DNA of 64,000 bases from Natranaerovirga pectinivora (GTDB lineage: Bacteria; Bacillota; Clostridia; Lachnospirales; DSM-24629). Both the position numbers and the translations under genes were made by a program. A model generated the notes under the pieces. That model searched no databases. It was not told where the DNA came from and was given only the letters and a program-made list of their open reading frames with translations. Positions within the stretch are counted from its first letter, which is position 1. Each line of letters starts with the position of its first letter. Shown in pieces: positions 38,224 through 46,962 of the stretch. The stretch covers positions 1 to 64,000 of the forward strand of contig NZ_SMAL01000011.1 in NCBI RefSeq assembly GCF_004342165.1, in the 5' to 3' direction.

Positions 38224-39111
38224 TTAAATTATTCTCCACTCTAGTTCTAGTATGACTCCAAAATTTTTATACACCGTATCAATTATTCTACTAATCAGAT
38301 TGAATATGTCGTCATATGTGGCATCACCAGTGTTTATTATAAAACCAGTATGTTTTTCCGAGATCATTGCTCCGTTTTTTTTTATGCCACGGAGACCAGA
38401 ATCATTTATGAGTTTCCATACCATCCATTCTTTACCATCAACAAGTGGTCTCTTAAAAACGCTTCCCGCATTAGGATAATTTCTTGGTTGTTTTAAATAC
38501 CTTCTCTTCTTAATTTCTAATAATTCATCTAGGGATTCTAAATAATCTCCTTTTTTAACAACAAATTCCGCTGCAATAACTATTGCATTAATATCAGTCC
38601 ATTTTGATTTTCTTCTATTAAAATCATCTATACTCACTGTTTCTTCGATTATAACATCCTTGTCTATATCATAATATTTGATTTTCTTAATTAATTGGCT
38701 AATATTATCTTCATATGTTCCTGCATTCATTATTATTGCTCCACCAACTGTACCTGGAATATCTTCTAAAAATTCAAATCCTTTAATATTGTTCTCCAAT
38801 GTATACCAGCTTAACTGCGAAAGTGTAGCGCCTGCGCCACAGATAACACGTTCATTACAATAATTTATCTGATCCATTAATTTAAGATTTATAAATAAAT
38901 AATCTTCACCGTAAAATTCTTTTGAAAAAAGAATATTTGCACCTTTTCCAATTACAACTATGTTGCTATTCTTACCTTTAAAGTCATTGATTACTTCTTT
39001 TATTCCTTCCTCATTGTATGGGAATAACATTTTTTGAGCTCTGCAATTTATTTTCAAAGTATTATAATCTCTTAATGAGACATTATGCATTATTGCATAG
39101 TTTCTATTCAT
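38224..39111 (-). CDS. murB: MurB-like UDP-N-acetylenolpyruvoylglucosamine reductase
   Basis: Reduces the enolpyruvyl group to lactyl using NADPH and FAD, giving UDP-MurNAc. The 295-residue protein has the FAD-binding VVIGKGANIL and FLEDIPGTVGGAIIMNAG, the catalytic-serine loop NYPNAGSVFKRP, and HTGFIIN. Length and the absence of the extra loop fit type II MurB of Firmicutes. It is embedded between two glycosyltransferase genes of the polysaccharide operon instead of a division or wall cluster. Either this is the only MurB of the cell, moved here, or the polysaccharide carries a lactyl-ether sugar. Confidence 0.9.
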   Translation of the reverse strand: MNRNYAIMHNVSLRDYNTLKINCRAQKMLFPYNEEGIKEVINDFKGKNSNIVVIGKGANILFSKEFYGEDYLFINLKLMDQINYCNERVICGAGATLSQLSWYTLENNIKGFEFLEDIPGTVGGAIIMNAGTYEDNISQLIKKIKYYDIDKDVIIEETVSIDDFNRRKSKWTDINAIVIAAEFVVKKGDYLESLDELLEIKKRRYLKQPRNYPNAGSVFKRPLVDGKEWMVWKLINDSGLRGIKKNGAMISEKHTGFIINTGDATYDDIFNLISRIIDTVYKNFGVILELEWRII

Positions 39112-39131
39112 TTTTATCTCCTCTCTCCCCT

Positions 39132-40304
39132 TTATAAAACATCAATTTCGTTTCTTAATTGTTCCAAGAAATCGTACCTTCTTTTTTCTATAATTTGTTT
39201 GTCATATTTAAGAGCCTCATTGTAATTTTGGATTGCTTGTTCTTTCATCACAGTTTTATCGAAGCACTTTAATATAGTACATATTTGTTTAATATTATCT
39301 TTTGTATTGCTAAAAATGAATTTCTCATCTAATAATTCAGGAATACCCGCTGTTCTAGCACCAAAAGAAGGAATTCCTCTACTCATAGCTTCAATAAGAG
39401 CTCTTGGCAAACCTTCTTGTCTACTCGGTTGGACATATAAATCTACTGTTTCAAGCCATTCAAACACTTTGTTATGTGGCATTACCCCAATAAATTTAAC
39501 TTGATTAACTACATCATATTTTTCAGCAACTTTCGTTAGATATTTTTGTTCGCCTCCACCGACAAGTTGATATTCAAAATTATCTATCCCTTGTTTCTTC
39601 AATTGACCTAATGCCTCTATAATATACTGTTGTCCTTTATATTTGACATTTACAGCCGCTGTTGTACCGATTGTCAATTTAGAGTTATTTGGCATACCTT
39701 CAATTCTCCCAAGCCTTCTTGCTAAAACTTGATCATCAAACTCTGTTAAAGCTACATTCGAACAATTTGTACTCTTCCCCTTAGTTGGATATCTTCTTTG
39801 TAAAAAATTATTGGTTACATAAATCGTGTAAGGTGACTTAATAACCTTCCATTTCAAAGAAAAATACATGAACGGTGCTAATAATTTACCCTTAATGCTG
39901 TGATTCCAATAAGCATCCCATGGACAGGCAACAACTTCAATCAAGTAAGGCTTACTGTTTTTTATTGCAGCATCAACGACTAAATCACCTATTGAACTTG
40001 GTAGTCGTGCTATTACAACATCAGAATTCTTAACTGCTTTTTTTACTATAGTCTTTGCTTCTGCAATTTTGATATATGTTCTTGCAGATTTAAAGTCTGG
40101 AACTCTAATAAAAGTTACTCTATCGGTTGATGCTAAAGTTAGCTTATTCTCAAGTGATTCAACTTCTTTTTGACGGCTAACTACTACAACTTCTTCAAAA
40201 ATATTTGAGTACCTCTCAAGCATTTCTTTAGAAAGTCCACCAGTACTATAATATTGTTTATTATACTTATAGAAAACATGGTCGTGTGCAAATAGTAATT
40301 TCAT
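39132..40304 (-). CDS. family 4 glycosyltransferase
   Basis: A 390-residue GT-B enzyme. It opens with MKLLFAHDHVFYKYNKQYYS and a GGLSKEMLERY loop. The C-terminal half has IGTTAAVNVKYKGQQYIIEAL, then VDLYVQPSRQEGLPRALIEA with the GT4 glutamates, and ARTAGIPEL. It adds a further sugar of the repeat unit. The donor is unknown. It is followed by the murB-like gene and preceded by an acetyltransferase gene with a gap of 4 bp. Confidence 0.88.
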   Translation of the reverse strand: MKLLFAHDHVFYKYNKQYYSTGGLSKEMLERYSNIFEEVVVVSRQKEVESLENKLTLASTDRVTFIRVPDFKSARTYIKIAEAKTIVKKAVKNSDVVIARLPSSIGDLVVDAAIKNSKPYLIEVVACPWDAYWNHSIKGKLLAPFMYFSLKWKVIKSPYTIYVTNNFLQRRYPTKGKSTNCSNVALTEFDDQVLARRLGRIEGMPNNSKLTIGTTAAVNVKYKGQQYIIEALGQLKKQGIDNFEYQLVGGGEQKYLTKVAEKYDVVNQVKFIGVMPHNKVFEWLETVDLYVQPSRQEGLPRALIEAMSRGIPSFGARTAGIPELLDEKFIFSNTKDNIKQICTILKCFDKTVMKEQAIQNYNEALKYDKQIIEKRRYDFLEQLRNEIDVL

Positions 40305-40308
40305 GAGT

Positions 40309-40881
40309 CTATACTCTCTCCTTAATTAATTTTGCTGGTACTCCACCTACAATAGAATTTGTTTTTATTGTTCCTTTTACTACAGCACCAGCAGCAATTA
40401 TACTTCCTGTTTCAATATAGCTCCCTCCAAGAATTCTAACTCCTGAGCCAACCCATACATTATCTTCAATAGTTGTTTTCATAAATTTATAACCTTGATC
40501 TTTAATATTTTTATTTATATCAGAATAGTTATGTTCTTCAGACATAACTGTTGAGTTATGGGCTATTGATACATCATTTCCAATTTTTATTTCACCAGAA
40601 GCATTTATATAACATAGTGGGTGTATACTTACATTATTTCCTATTTCTAAATTATGTAAGTTGTATAGATAAACGTTTGAAAAAACAGCCACATTTTCTC
40701 CACAAAATTTTGTGCAATTCTTTAAACATATATATCTAATTAACAATGCTATATTGTTATCATGACTTCTAATTACTTTCATTAATGACAAATAGAATCT
40801 TTTGGGAAAAATTCTTGACACCTTAATTAGTGAGTTTGTTATCCAAGAATATTTATTTACTAAGTCTCTTTTTCTGCTCAT
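40309..40881 (-). CDS. hexapeptide-repeat acyltransferase (WbbJ/CatB type)
   Basis: A 190-residue left-handed beta-helix acyltransferase, expected to O-acetylate the repeat unit. It shows GENVAVFSNVYLYNLHNLEI, NVSIHPLCYINASGEIKIGN, MSEEHNYSD and a C-terminal IVGGVPAKLIKE. The start at 40881 has GGAG 9 nt upstream; an in-frame TTG at 40896 is less likely because it lies before that site. It is the second acyltransferase of the cluster. Confidence 0.82.
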   Translation of the reverse strand: MSRKRDLVNKYSWITNSLIKVSRIFPKRFYLSLMKVIRSHDNNIALLIRYICLKNCTKFCGENVAVFSNVYLYNLHNLEIGNNVSIHPLCYINASGEIKIGNDVSIAHNSTVMSEEHNYSDINKNIKDQGYKFMKTTIEDNVWVGSGVRILGGSYIETGSIIAAGAVVKGTIKTNSIVGGVPAKLIKERV

Positions 40882-40903
40882 CGTCAACATCTCCAATACA
40901 ATG

Positions 40904-41989
40904 TTAAATCATTTTAATTTCATCTTTATATGCCCTAACTACTATCTGTCTATCAAATTCTTTCTCAACTTTAGCTCTACCTGATAAACCCATCACTTTC
41001 TTTTCTTCATAGCTTAACTTTAAGAAATCCTCTATTTTCTCTATAAGATCTTGACTATTCTGCTGCTCTACTACATATCCGTTAATTCCATCTTCTACAA
41101 TTTCTCTACAACCGCTTCTATTAGTTGTAATTATAGGTCTGCCACAAGCTGCACTTTCTAAAAGAACATTTGACATTCCTTCAGGATAATATGTTGGGTG
41201 AATAGTACAATGGGAAACCTTATAAAACTTCCTAACATCACTTTGCATACCATGATATTGTATAATTCCTCTATCATGCATATCCTTTAACTTTTTCTCA
41301 TATGCTTCTTCGCAAAATCCAAGAATATGAAATTTAGTATTAGAATACTTCTCTGTTATGTACTTAGCGGCATCAAGGTACTGATCTATCCCTTTTTGTT
41401 TCATAACTCTTGAAATAAATAAGAAGTTAATATTTTCTTCTTCAGGATAATCTAAAACATCATAATAGTCTAAGTTGACTCCAGAACCTGGAATAATCTT
41501 TTGTTTACCTTTTATGATTCCTTTACCATTTATAAACTCAGCATTTTCTTTGTTTTGAAAGAATACACAACAAGCATTTTTAAAAGCTAATTTATATAAG
41601 GCTATTGTAATACTCTGTAATACACCACTATTTCCAACAGCAGTCCCAAGGCCTGTTACATTTGGAATATATGATGTTTTTGCAAGTCTACACATCATTC
41701 CACCATAAATATTAGGTTTTATAGTGTAAGTTAAGACTACATCTGGTTTAATTTTTTTTAATATTTTTTTATACCTAATCATCAATTTAAAATCTGTAAT
41801 AGGATTTGTTCCTCTTCTACTAATCTTCGTATCTATAAACCTACATCCTAAATCAATAAGTTTCTTTACATACTCCCCCTCAGGCAATGAAATATATACA
41901 TCGTTTCCCTTTAACAGTTCCTCAATTAATTCTTTTCTAAATTTATATAAACCAATGTCATTATTAGCTAATACTAGTATTTTTCCCAT
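40904..41989 (-). CDS. pglA: family 4 glycosyltransferase, PglA-like
   Basis: A 361-residue GT-B enzyme that resembles PglA/CapM-type transferases, which add the second sugar to undecaprenyl-linked diNAc-bacillosamine. Motifs are VLTYTIKPNIYGGMMCRLA, NVTGLGTAVGNSG and, in the C-terminal half, FLFISRVMKQKGIDQY and HPTYYPEGMSNVLLESAACG. It directly follows the PglD-like gene, overlapping its end by one base, and belongs to the PglF-E-C-D-A run. The acceptor assignment is inferred from that context. Confidence 0.82.
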   Translation of the reverse strand: MGKILVLANNDIGLYKFRKELIEELLKGNDVYISLPEGEYVKKLIDLGCRFIDTKISRRGTNPITDFKLMIRYKKILKKIKPDVVLTYTIKPNIYGGMMCRLAKTSYIPNVTGLGTAVGNSGVLQSITIALYKLAFKNACCVFFQNKENAEFINGKGIIKGKQKIIPGSGVNLDYYDVLDYPEEENINFLFISRVMKQKGIDQYLDAAKYITEKYSNTKFHILGFCEEAYEKKLKDMHDRGIIQYHGMQSDVRKFYKVSHCTIHPTYYPEGMSNVLLESAACGRPIITTNRSGCREIVEDGINGYVVEQQNSQDLIEKIEDFLKLSYEEKKVMGLSGRAKVEKEFDRQIVVRAYKDEIKMI

Positions 41990-42609
41990 CAGTCAACTCT
42001 CCTCACCGGAACCCCAACATACGTCCCAGATTCAGTAATATCCTTAACTACCACAGATCCAGCACCAAGTTTGCAGCCACTACAGATATTCACGTTATTG
42101 CTTATTACACTTCCAATACCAATCCAACATTCCTTGCTAATATTAACTGTTCCAGCTAATCTAACCCCAGGTGAAATATGAACATAATCTCCAATCAAGT
42201 TATCATGATCTAGGCTGCAACTCGTGTTAATAATACAGCCTTTACCAATTCTTCCTGAACTATTAATTACTACTCCTGCCATTAGAACAGTTCCATTACC
42301 GATTTCAACATCAGTTCCTAAAATTGTACTTGGATGAATAAGCTTAACTACTGACACTCCTTCCTCTTCTAACTTCTCTTGAATCTTTTTTCTAGTAGCA
42401 TTGTTTCCAATAGCAACAAAGAAATCAGCTTCATCTTTATATGTATAAGCATCAGAGGTTTTACCGATGACTTCCAACCCCATAGATTTTTTAATAGAAT
42501 CATCATCATCTAGGAATGCGATATCTTGCCATTTATTCATTTTAATTGCGATATCTGCAACAACTTTTCCATGTCCACTAGCACCTATTATAAGCAATCT
42601 ATTTTTCAT
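41989..42609 (-). CDS. pglD: PglD/NeuD-family sugar N-acetyltransferase
   Basis: Acetylates the 4-amino group of the UDP-amino sugar made by the PglF/PglE pair. The 206-residue protein has a Rossmann-like N-terminal domain (LLIIGASGHGKVVADIA) and a hexapeptide beta-helix C-terminal domain. The catalytic His region is SCSLDHDNLIGDYVHISPG, and the end is YVGVPVRRV. Start ATG at 42609 is preferred on homology; GGGGGG lies about 12 nt upstream. An in-frame TTG at 42630 is possible. The gene is tightly linked to the PglA-like gene. Confidence 0.88.
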   Translation of the reverse strand: MKNRLLIIGASGHGKVVADIAIKMNKWQDIAFLDDDDSIKKSMGLEVIGKTSDAYTYKDEADFFVAIGNNATRKKIQEKLEEEGVSVVKLIHPSTILGTDVEIGNGTVLMAGVVINSSGRIGKGCIINTSCSLDHDNLIGDYVHISPGVRLAGTVNISKECWIGIGSVISNNVNICSGCKLGAGSVVVKDITESGTYVGVPVRRVD

Positions 42610-42653
42610 AACAAGTACATTTCCCCCCAACTACATTAATAAATAAGCACTTA

Positions 42654-43283
42654 CTAATTTGCTTTACTTCCCTCGAAAGGTTCCATCGTAACTGCTGTAT
42701 CAGAATTTATACCTTCACTTACAAACACCTTTTTGATGGTGTTAAAAATTATTTTCCAATCTTCTATAAAGCTTATATTATTCACATATTCAATGTCCAG
42801 CATAAACTTTTCTTCCCAATCAATAGCATTTCTACCATTGACTTGGGCAAGTCCAGATAAGCCTGGTCTTACATCATGCCGTCGCTTTTGTTCTATAGTA
42901 TACAATGGTAAATATTTCACCAGCAATGGCCTCGGCCCCACAATACTCATATCACCACGAATAATATTCCATAATTCTGGTAGTTCATCTAAGCTTGTTG
43001 CTCTTAAAACCTTTCCGAACTTAGTAAGTCTTATATCATCAGGTAACAACTCACCATTTTCATCTTTCTCATCTGTCATTGTTCTAAATTTATACATTTT
43101 AAATATCTTTTCATTAAGACCTGGTCTATCTTGTTTGAAAATAATTGGACTTCCTAATTTTACCCTTACCAGTACAGCAACTATAATAAAAATTGGACTT
43201 AATACAATTAGAGCCATTAATGATAGAATAAAGTCTTGTGATCTTTTTATATATCTTTCATATGTTCCCTTTTGTTTTTTCAT
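42654..43283 (-). CDS. pglC: initiating sugar phosphotransferase (PglC type)
   Basis: Transfers the first sugar-1-phosphate onto undecaprenyl phosphate and so begins each repeat unit. The 209-residue monotopic enzyme has the membrane helix FILSLMALIVLSPIFIIVAV, then FKQDRPGLNEKIFKMYKFRTM, the catalytic-like DELPELWNIIRGDMSIVGPRP, and RHDVRPGLSGLAQVNGRN. Short length and motifs match the minimal PglC core, not the longer WbaP form. The ATG at 43283 has GGAAG upstream; a GTG at 43295 overlaps the previous gene. Confidence 0.9.
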   Translation of the reverse strand: MKKQKGTYERYIKRSQDFILSLMALIVLSPIFIIVAVLVRVKLGSPIIFKQDRPGLNEKIFKMYKFRTMTDEKDENGELLPDDIRLTKFGKVLRATSLDELPELWNIIRGDMSIVGPRPLLVKYLPLYTIEQKRRHDVRPGLSGLAQVNGRNAIDWEEKFMLDIEYVNNISFIEDWKIIFNTIKKVFVSEGINSDTAVTMEPFEGSKAN

Positions 43284-43285
43284 AA

Positions 43286-44398
43286 TTACTTCCACAATCC
43301 TTTTACAATATCACATATATTAATTAAATCTTCATCTGTCATTTTAGTATCAGATGGCAAACACACACCATTTTCAAATAGAGTTTCAGATACATTGGTA
43401 CCTATATAATCATACATTTTAAAAACTGGTTGCATATGCATCGGTTTCCAAATTGGTCTTGATTCAATATTTTCTGCTTCAAGTACTTCCATTATATCTA
43501 TTGGTTTTACTTTCCCACTAAGTGTCATACAGCTTAACCAATAATTTGGCTTGTCCCATTCATTAACTGGCATAAACTCAATCCCATCAAGTTGTCCTAA
43601 TTCTCTTTTATAAAACTCAAATATGTACTTTTTCTTTTCCACTCTTTGTTCTAATACTTTAAGTTGTCCTCTACCAATACCCGCAACTACATTACTCATT
43701 CGGTAGTTAAACCCTAATTCGCTATGTTGATAATGTCTTGCTTGGTCTCTACTTTGTGTTGCCCAGAATCTTGCTTTAGCAATTCTTTCTTCATTATCTG
43801 AAACTAGCATACCGCCACCTGAAGTGGTTATGATCTTATTCCCATTAAAGCTGAATATCCCATAGTCTCCAAATGTTCCAGTATGTTTTCCTTTGTAATA
43901 TGTACCTAAGCTTTCTGCTGCATCTTCTATTAAAGCAACATTATACTTTTTACACAGTTCAATGATCTTGTCCAAATCTGCAGATAAGCCATATAAATGA
44001 ACAACTATTACAGATTTTACATTAGGATATTTATTAAATGCTTCTTCTAGAGCATTAGGGCACATGTTCCAGGTTTTATAATCGCTATCAATAAAAACTG
44101 GCGTTGCCTTTTGATAAATGATCGGATTAGCAGTAGCTGAGAAGGTTAATGATTGACAAAAAACAATATCCCCTTCCCCTACACCTGCTGCGTTTAATGC
44201 CAAATGAATAGCAGCTGTTCCTGTTGTTAGCGCAGCTGCTGCTTTACTTCCTATTTTATTTGCTAATTCTTTTTCAAATTCGTTCACATTGGTTCCAAGT
44301 GGTGCAATCCAATTGGTATCAAATGCCTCTTGTACATATTCTCTCTCATAACCTTCATCACTCATATGTGGTGATGCAAGATAAATTCTTTTGTTCAT
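43286..44398 (-). CDS. pglE: PglE-type sugar aminotransferase (DegT/DnrJ/EryC1/StrS family)
   Basis: A PLP-dependent aminotransferase that places the 4-amino group on the UDP-4-keto sugar made by PglF. The 370-residue protein has the TTGTAAIHLALNAAGVG cofactor loop, the VVHLYG and EDAAESLGTYYKGK stretches and the PLP lysine in FSFNGNKIITTSGGGM. It is 26 bp after pglF and before pglC. The pathway to UDP-diNAc-bacillosamine is known from Campylobacter; here it is inferred from the gene set. Confidence 0.92.
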   Translation of the reverse strand: MNKRIYLASPHMSDEGYEREYVQEAFDTNWIAPLGTNVNEFEKELANKIGSKAAAALTTGTAAIHLALNAAGVGEGDIVFCQSLTFSATANPIIYQKATPVFIDSDYKTWNMCPNALEEAFNKYPNVKSVIVVHLYGLSADLDKIIELCKKYNVALIEDAAESLGTYYKGKHTGTFGDYGIFSFNGNKIITTSGGGMLVSDNEERIAKARFWATQSRDQARHYQHSELGFNYRMSNVVAGIGRGQLKVLEQRVEKKKYIFEFYKRELGQLDGIEFMPVNEWDKPNYWLSCMTLSGKVKPIDIMEVLEAENIESRPIWKPMHMQPVFKMYDYIGTNVSETLFENGVCLPSDTKMTDEDLINICDIVKGLWK

Positions 44399-44424
44399 TT
44401 ACTATGACTCCCCTTATTATATGT

Positions 44425-46266
44425 CTATCCTACCCTACTATAAGTAGGCACTATCCTACACATAAACTCACTTATACTTTCATTGTCTACATTCAATATC
44501 TCTTTGATTTCTTCTAATTCCTTCATAAACTGGTTGTAATTCATATCTATTGGTTGGCCTATGAAGATCTTTTCGTGTTTTGTATTGCTTATGCCTTCTT
44601 CTGCCATTAGGAGTTCTTCGTAGAGCTTTTCTCCTGGTCTTAAGCCTGTGAATTCTATTTTTACATCTTCGTGTGGTACCAGTCCTGATAACTTGATTAG
44701 GTCTTCTGCAAGCTTTGCAATCTTAACTGGTTGACCCATATCCAATACGAAGATCTCTCCACCTTGTGCCATAGCCCCTGCTTGAAGGACTAGTTCTGTT
44801 GCTTCTCTAATGGTCATAAAGAATCTTGTAATATCTGGGTGGGTTACTGTTATTGGTCCACCTTGTTCTATTTGTTTTTTAAATAGTGGTATAACACTCC
44901 CATTACTTCCTAATACATTCCCAAATCTTACAGCAACGAATTCTGTTGTGCTTCTTATGCTCATATGTTGTATGATCATCTCTGCTACTCTTTTTGTTGC
45001 CCCCATGATATTCGTAGGGTTAACAGCTTTGTCTGTTGATATAAGGACAAAACGTTTTGAGCCATATATGTCTGCACATTCTGCCACATTTAATGTACCC
45101 ATTACATTATTTTTAATAGCTTCTGATGGGTTGGCTTCCATTAGTGGCACATGTTTGTGTGCTGCTGCGTGGAATACCACTGTTGGACTATAGGTTGCAA
45201 ATATTTGCTCTAATCTGTTTCTATCTCTAACCGATGCAATTAAGACTTCTAAGTCTAAGTCCTCTTTGTATTCGTACTTTAATTCATTTTGAAGATCGTA
45301 TGCATTGTTTTCATATATATCTAATAATAATAATTTTTTCGGATTAAATCTTGCAATTTGTCTACATAGTTCAGAACCAATGGAGCCGCCTCCACCTGTT
45401 ACTAGTACCACTTCACCTGTAAGGTAATCAGATATCTCTGCTATGTCTACTTTGATTTCTTCTCTTCCTAGTAAATCTTCTATATTAACATCTCTTACTT
45501 TATTCAGATCGACTTCACCATCAAAGTCTTGTAAGCTAGGTAATGTTTTTAATTTACAATTGGTTTTTGTACAGATTTCTATGATTTCTTTTCTTACTTT
45601 TTTTGATGCAGATGGCATGGCGATAATGATTTCATCTATATTGTATAGTTCTACTATTTCTATAATATTGTCTTTGCCACCTTTTACCTCTACGCCATGG
45701 ATATGTAAGCCTTGTTTGGATACATCGTCATCTATGATAACCACCGGTAACATTCTTGTTGTTCTTCTAAGTTCACGTATCACTACTGAACCACTTGCCC
45801 CGGCTCCTATGATCATTACATTTTTGCCTTCTGGATGTGTCTGTATATGCATCATTCTTCTCATTATGCGGTATGTAAGTCTACTACCACCTATGGCTAA
45901 GAAGCTAATCATCCAAGCGATCATATAGACAGATCTTGGTAGCATGGTATTAAAAAGCATACTAAATGTAAATGAAGCCAAACTGCCAAGTACTGTTGCA
46001 CAAAATACTTGCATAAGTTCATCTATACTTGCATACTTCCATAGACTGCTGTACAAACGGAAGCGAAAGTATATAAAGATCTTCATTATTGTTAGTGGTA
46101 CCATTGCATTGGTAAATATTATAAGGTATTGTGTTGGTATTTGTCCATCAAACCTAAAGACTAGTCCCAAAAATAGTGCTAAGTTTACAATTAATGCATC
46201 TGCAAGTACCAATAATACTTTTTTTCTATTCACTTTTGTTTTTACTTTTTCTAAGATAGCTTCCAA
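44425..46266 (-). CDS. pglF: PglF-type membrane UDP-GlcNAc 4,6-dehydratase
   Basis: Converts UDP-GlcNAc to the 4-keto-6-deoxy sugar, first step of the bacillosamine pathway. The 613-residue protein has four N-terminal membrane helices (about 17-125), a first Rossmann fold (NVMIIGAGASGSVVIREL near 150) and the catalytic SDR domain. That domain has VLVTGGGGSIGSELCRQIA near 287, STDKAVNPTNIMGATKR near 405 and RFGNVLGSNGSVIPLF. It is the first gene of the polysaccharide operon, preceded by a 500-nt leader with a strong promoter. Confidence 0.93.
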   Translation of the reverse strand: MEAILEKVKTKVNRKKVLLVLADALIVNLALFLGLVFRFDGQIPTQYLIIFTNAMVPLTIMKIFIYFRFRLYSSLWKYASIDELMQVFCATVLGSLASFTFSMLFNTMLPRSVYMIAWMISFLAIGGSRLTYRIMRRMMHIQTHPEGKNVMIIGAGASGSVVIRELRRTTRMLPVVIIDDDVSKQGLHIHGVEVKGGKDNIIEIVELYNIDEIIIAMPSASKKVRKEIIEICTKTNCKLKTLPSLQDFDGEVDLNKVRDVNIEDLLGREEIKVDIAEISDYLTGEVVLVTGGGGSIGSELCRQIARFNPKKLLLLDIYENNAYDLQNELKYEYKEDLDLEVLIASVRDRNRLEQIFATYSPTVVFHAAAHKHVPLMEANPSEAIKNNVMGTLNVAECADIYGSKRFVLISTDKAVNPTNIMGATKRVAEMIIQHMSIRSTTEFVAVRFGNVLGSNGSVIPLFKKQIEQGGPITVTHPDITRFFMTIREATELVLQAGAMAQGGEIFVLDMGQPVKIAKLAEDLIKLSGLVPHEDVKIEFTGLRPGEKLYEELLMAEEGISNTKHEKIFIGQPIDMNYNQFMKELEEIKEILNVDNESISEFMCRIVPTYSRVG

Positions 46267-46488
46267 AATGATTATCCCCCTAATTCAATCCTATCCTTAT
46301 CCCCCAATAAGGATAAGATTATCCACATAATTCTTTATACAATTAATAAACACCCACAATCTATCCTTGATTTATTTTTATCAAACCTATGTAGGACCAA
46401 TGGAATAATTAAGGATATTGTGTTGTTGCATTATGCCAAAATCTGAAATTATGTCTTTTGTTCATAAATTGTTCATATGTATTTTAAA

Positions 46489-46519
46489 ATTATAACCCAA
46501 TTCTGTATATTGTATACAA
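46489..46519 (-). promoter_or_regulatory. weak promoter-like pair nearer to pglF
   Basis: On the minus strand TTGTAT and TATAAT are spaced 19 nt apart, about 225 bp before pglF. The spacing is long, so this is a weak candidate for a promoter downstream of the leader terminator. Confidence 0.3.
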
Positions 46520-46624
46520 TCACCGAGCAAATTTTTTTTATTTTTATAATTGTTTGTTATTAGGAAACATCAGAAGTGATTTTGACGTAACCCTCCTTTT
46601 TATTATTCTCTCCCCAGAGAATTA

Positions 46625-46656
46625 GGCAAAATAAAAGACCTCATTAACAGGTCTTT
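46625..46656 (-). terminator. terminator hairpin in the pglF leader (possible attenuator)
   Basis: On the minus strand AAAGACCT and AGGTCTTT (46634-46656) form an 8-bp stem with a 7-nt loop, followed by TATTTTG. It lies between the strong promoter at 46768-46796 and pglF, in the transcribed direction, and so could stop transcription before the operon. Confidence 0.7.
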
Positions 46657-46767
46657 GATAAAGATATATAGTATACATACATATTTTGATAACTTTCTAC
46701 GAGTTTTGACAAAATATTGAGTATATTCTACCATGATGTTTAGTTCTTTATCCCTGCCATCGGTTTT

Positions 46768-46796
46768 ATTATACCCGTTTTTCCAACTTATGTCAA
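46768..46796 (-). promoter_or_regulatory. consensus sigma-A promoter of the polysaccharide operon
   Basis: TTGACA (46796-46791) and TATAAT (46773-46768) on the minus strand are both perfect matches, with exactly 17 nt between them. The expected transcript start is about 46760, giving a leader of about 500 nt before pglF. Confidence 0.85.
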
Positions 46797-46836
46797 AGTT
46801 TTTTCTTATTTATTACGAACTTTTTACAATATATTA

Positions 46837-46880
46837 ACGTAGCTTATATCTCTTACTTTCTAAGGGATATAAGCTTCGTT
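46837..46880 (-). terminator. long hairpin downstream of the ABC permease gene
   Basis: AGCTTATATC (46841-46850) and GATATAAGCT (46866-46875) are the core of a roughly 18-bp stem with two mismatches. It lies about 90 bp past the permease stop and just before the pglF promoter. On the minus strand the downstream sequence is AT-rich but not a pure T-tract. Confidence 0.6.
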
Positions 46881-46962
46881 TAAAACATCAATTTCATAGT
46901 TAACAGTTTTTATATATACAAGATTATAAATACTTTTTTCATAATGACAGGGATATATTTTA

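Larger units (their letters stand above)
46267..46962. other. long leader of the polysaccharide operon plus 3' flank of the ABC permease gene
   Basis: No gene is seen in about 700 bp. From right to left it holds a large hairpin after the permease gene, a strong minus-strand promoter, a terminator hairpin, a small tight hairpin (ATTCTCT/AGAGAAT at 46605-46622), an isolated AAGGAGGG near 46590-46600 and a second weaker promoter-like pair. The individual parts are listed separately. Confidence 0.7.

Noticed and set aside
46706-46734. Plus-strand TTGACA with a TACCAT 17 nt later
   Set aside because: No plus-strand gene follows, and the -10 match is poor; the perfect promoter on the other strand explains the region.
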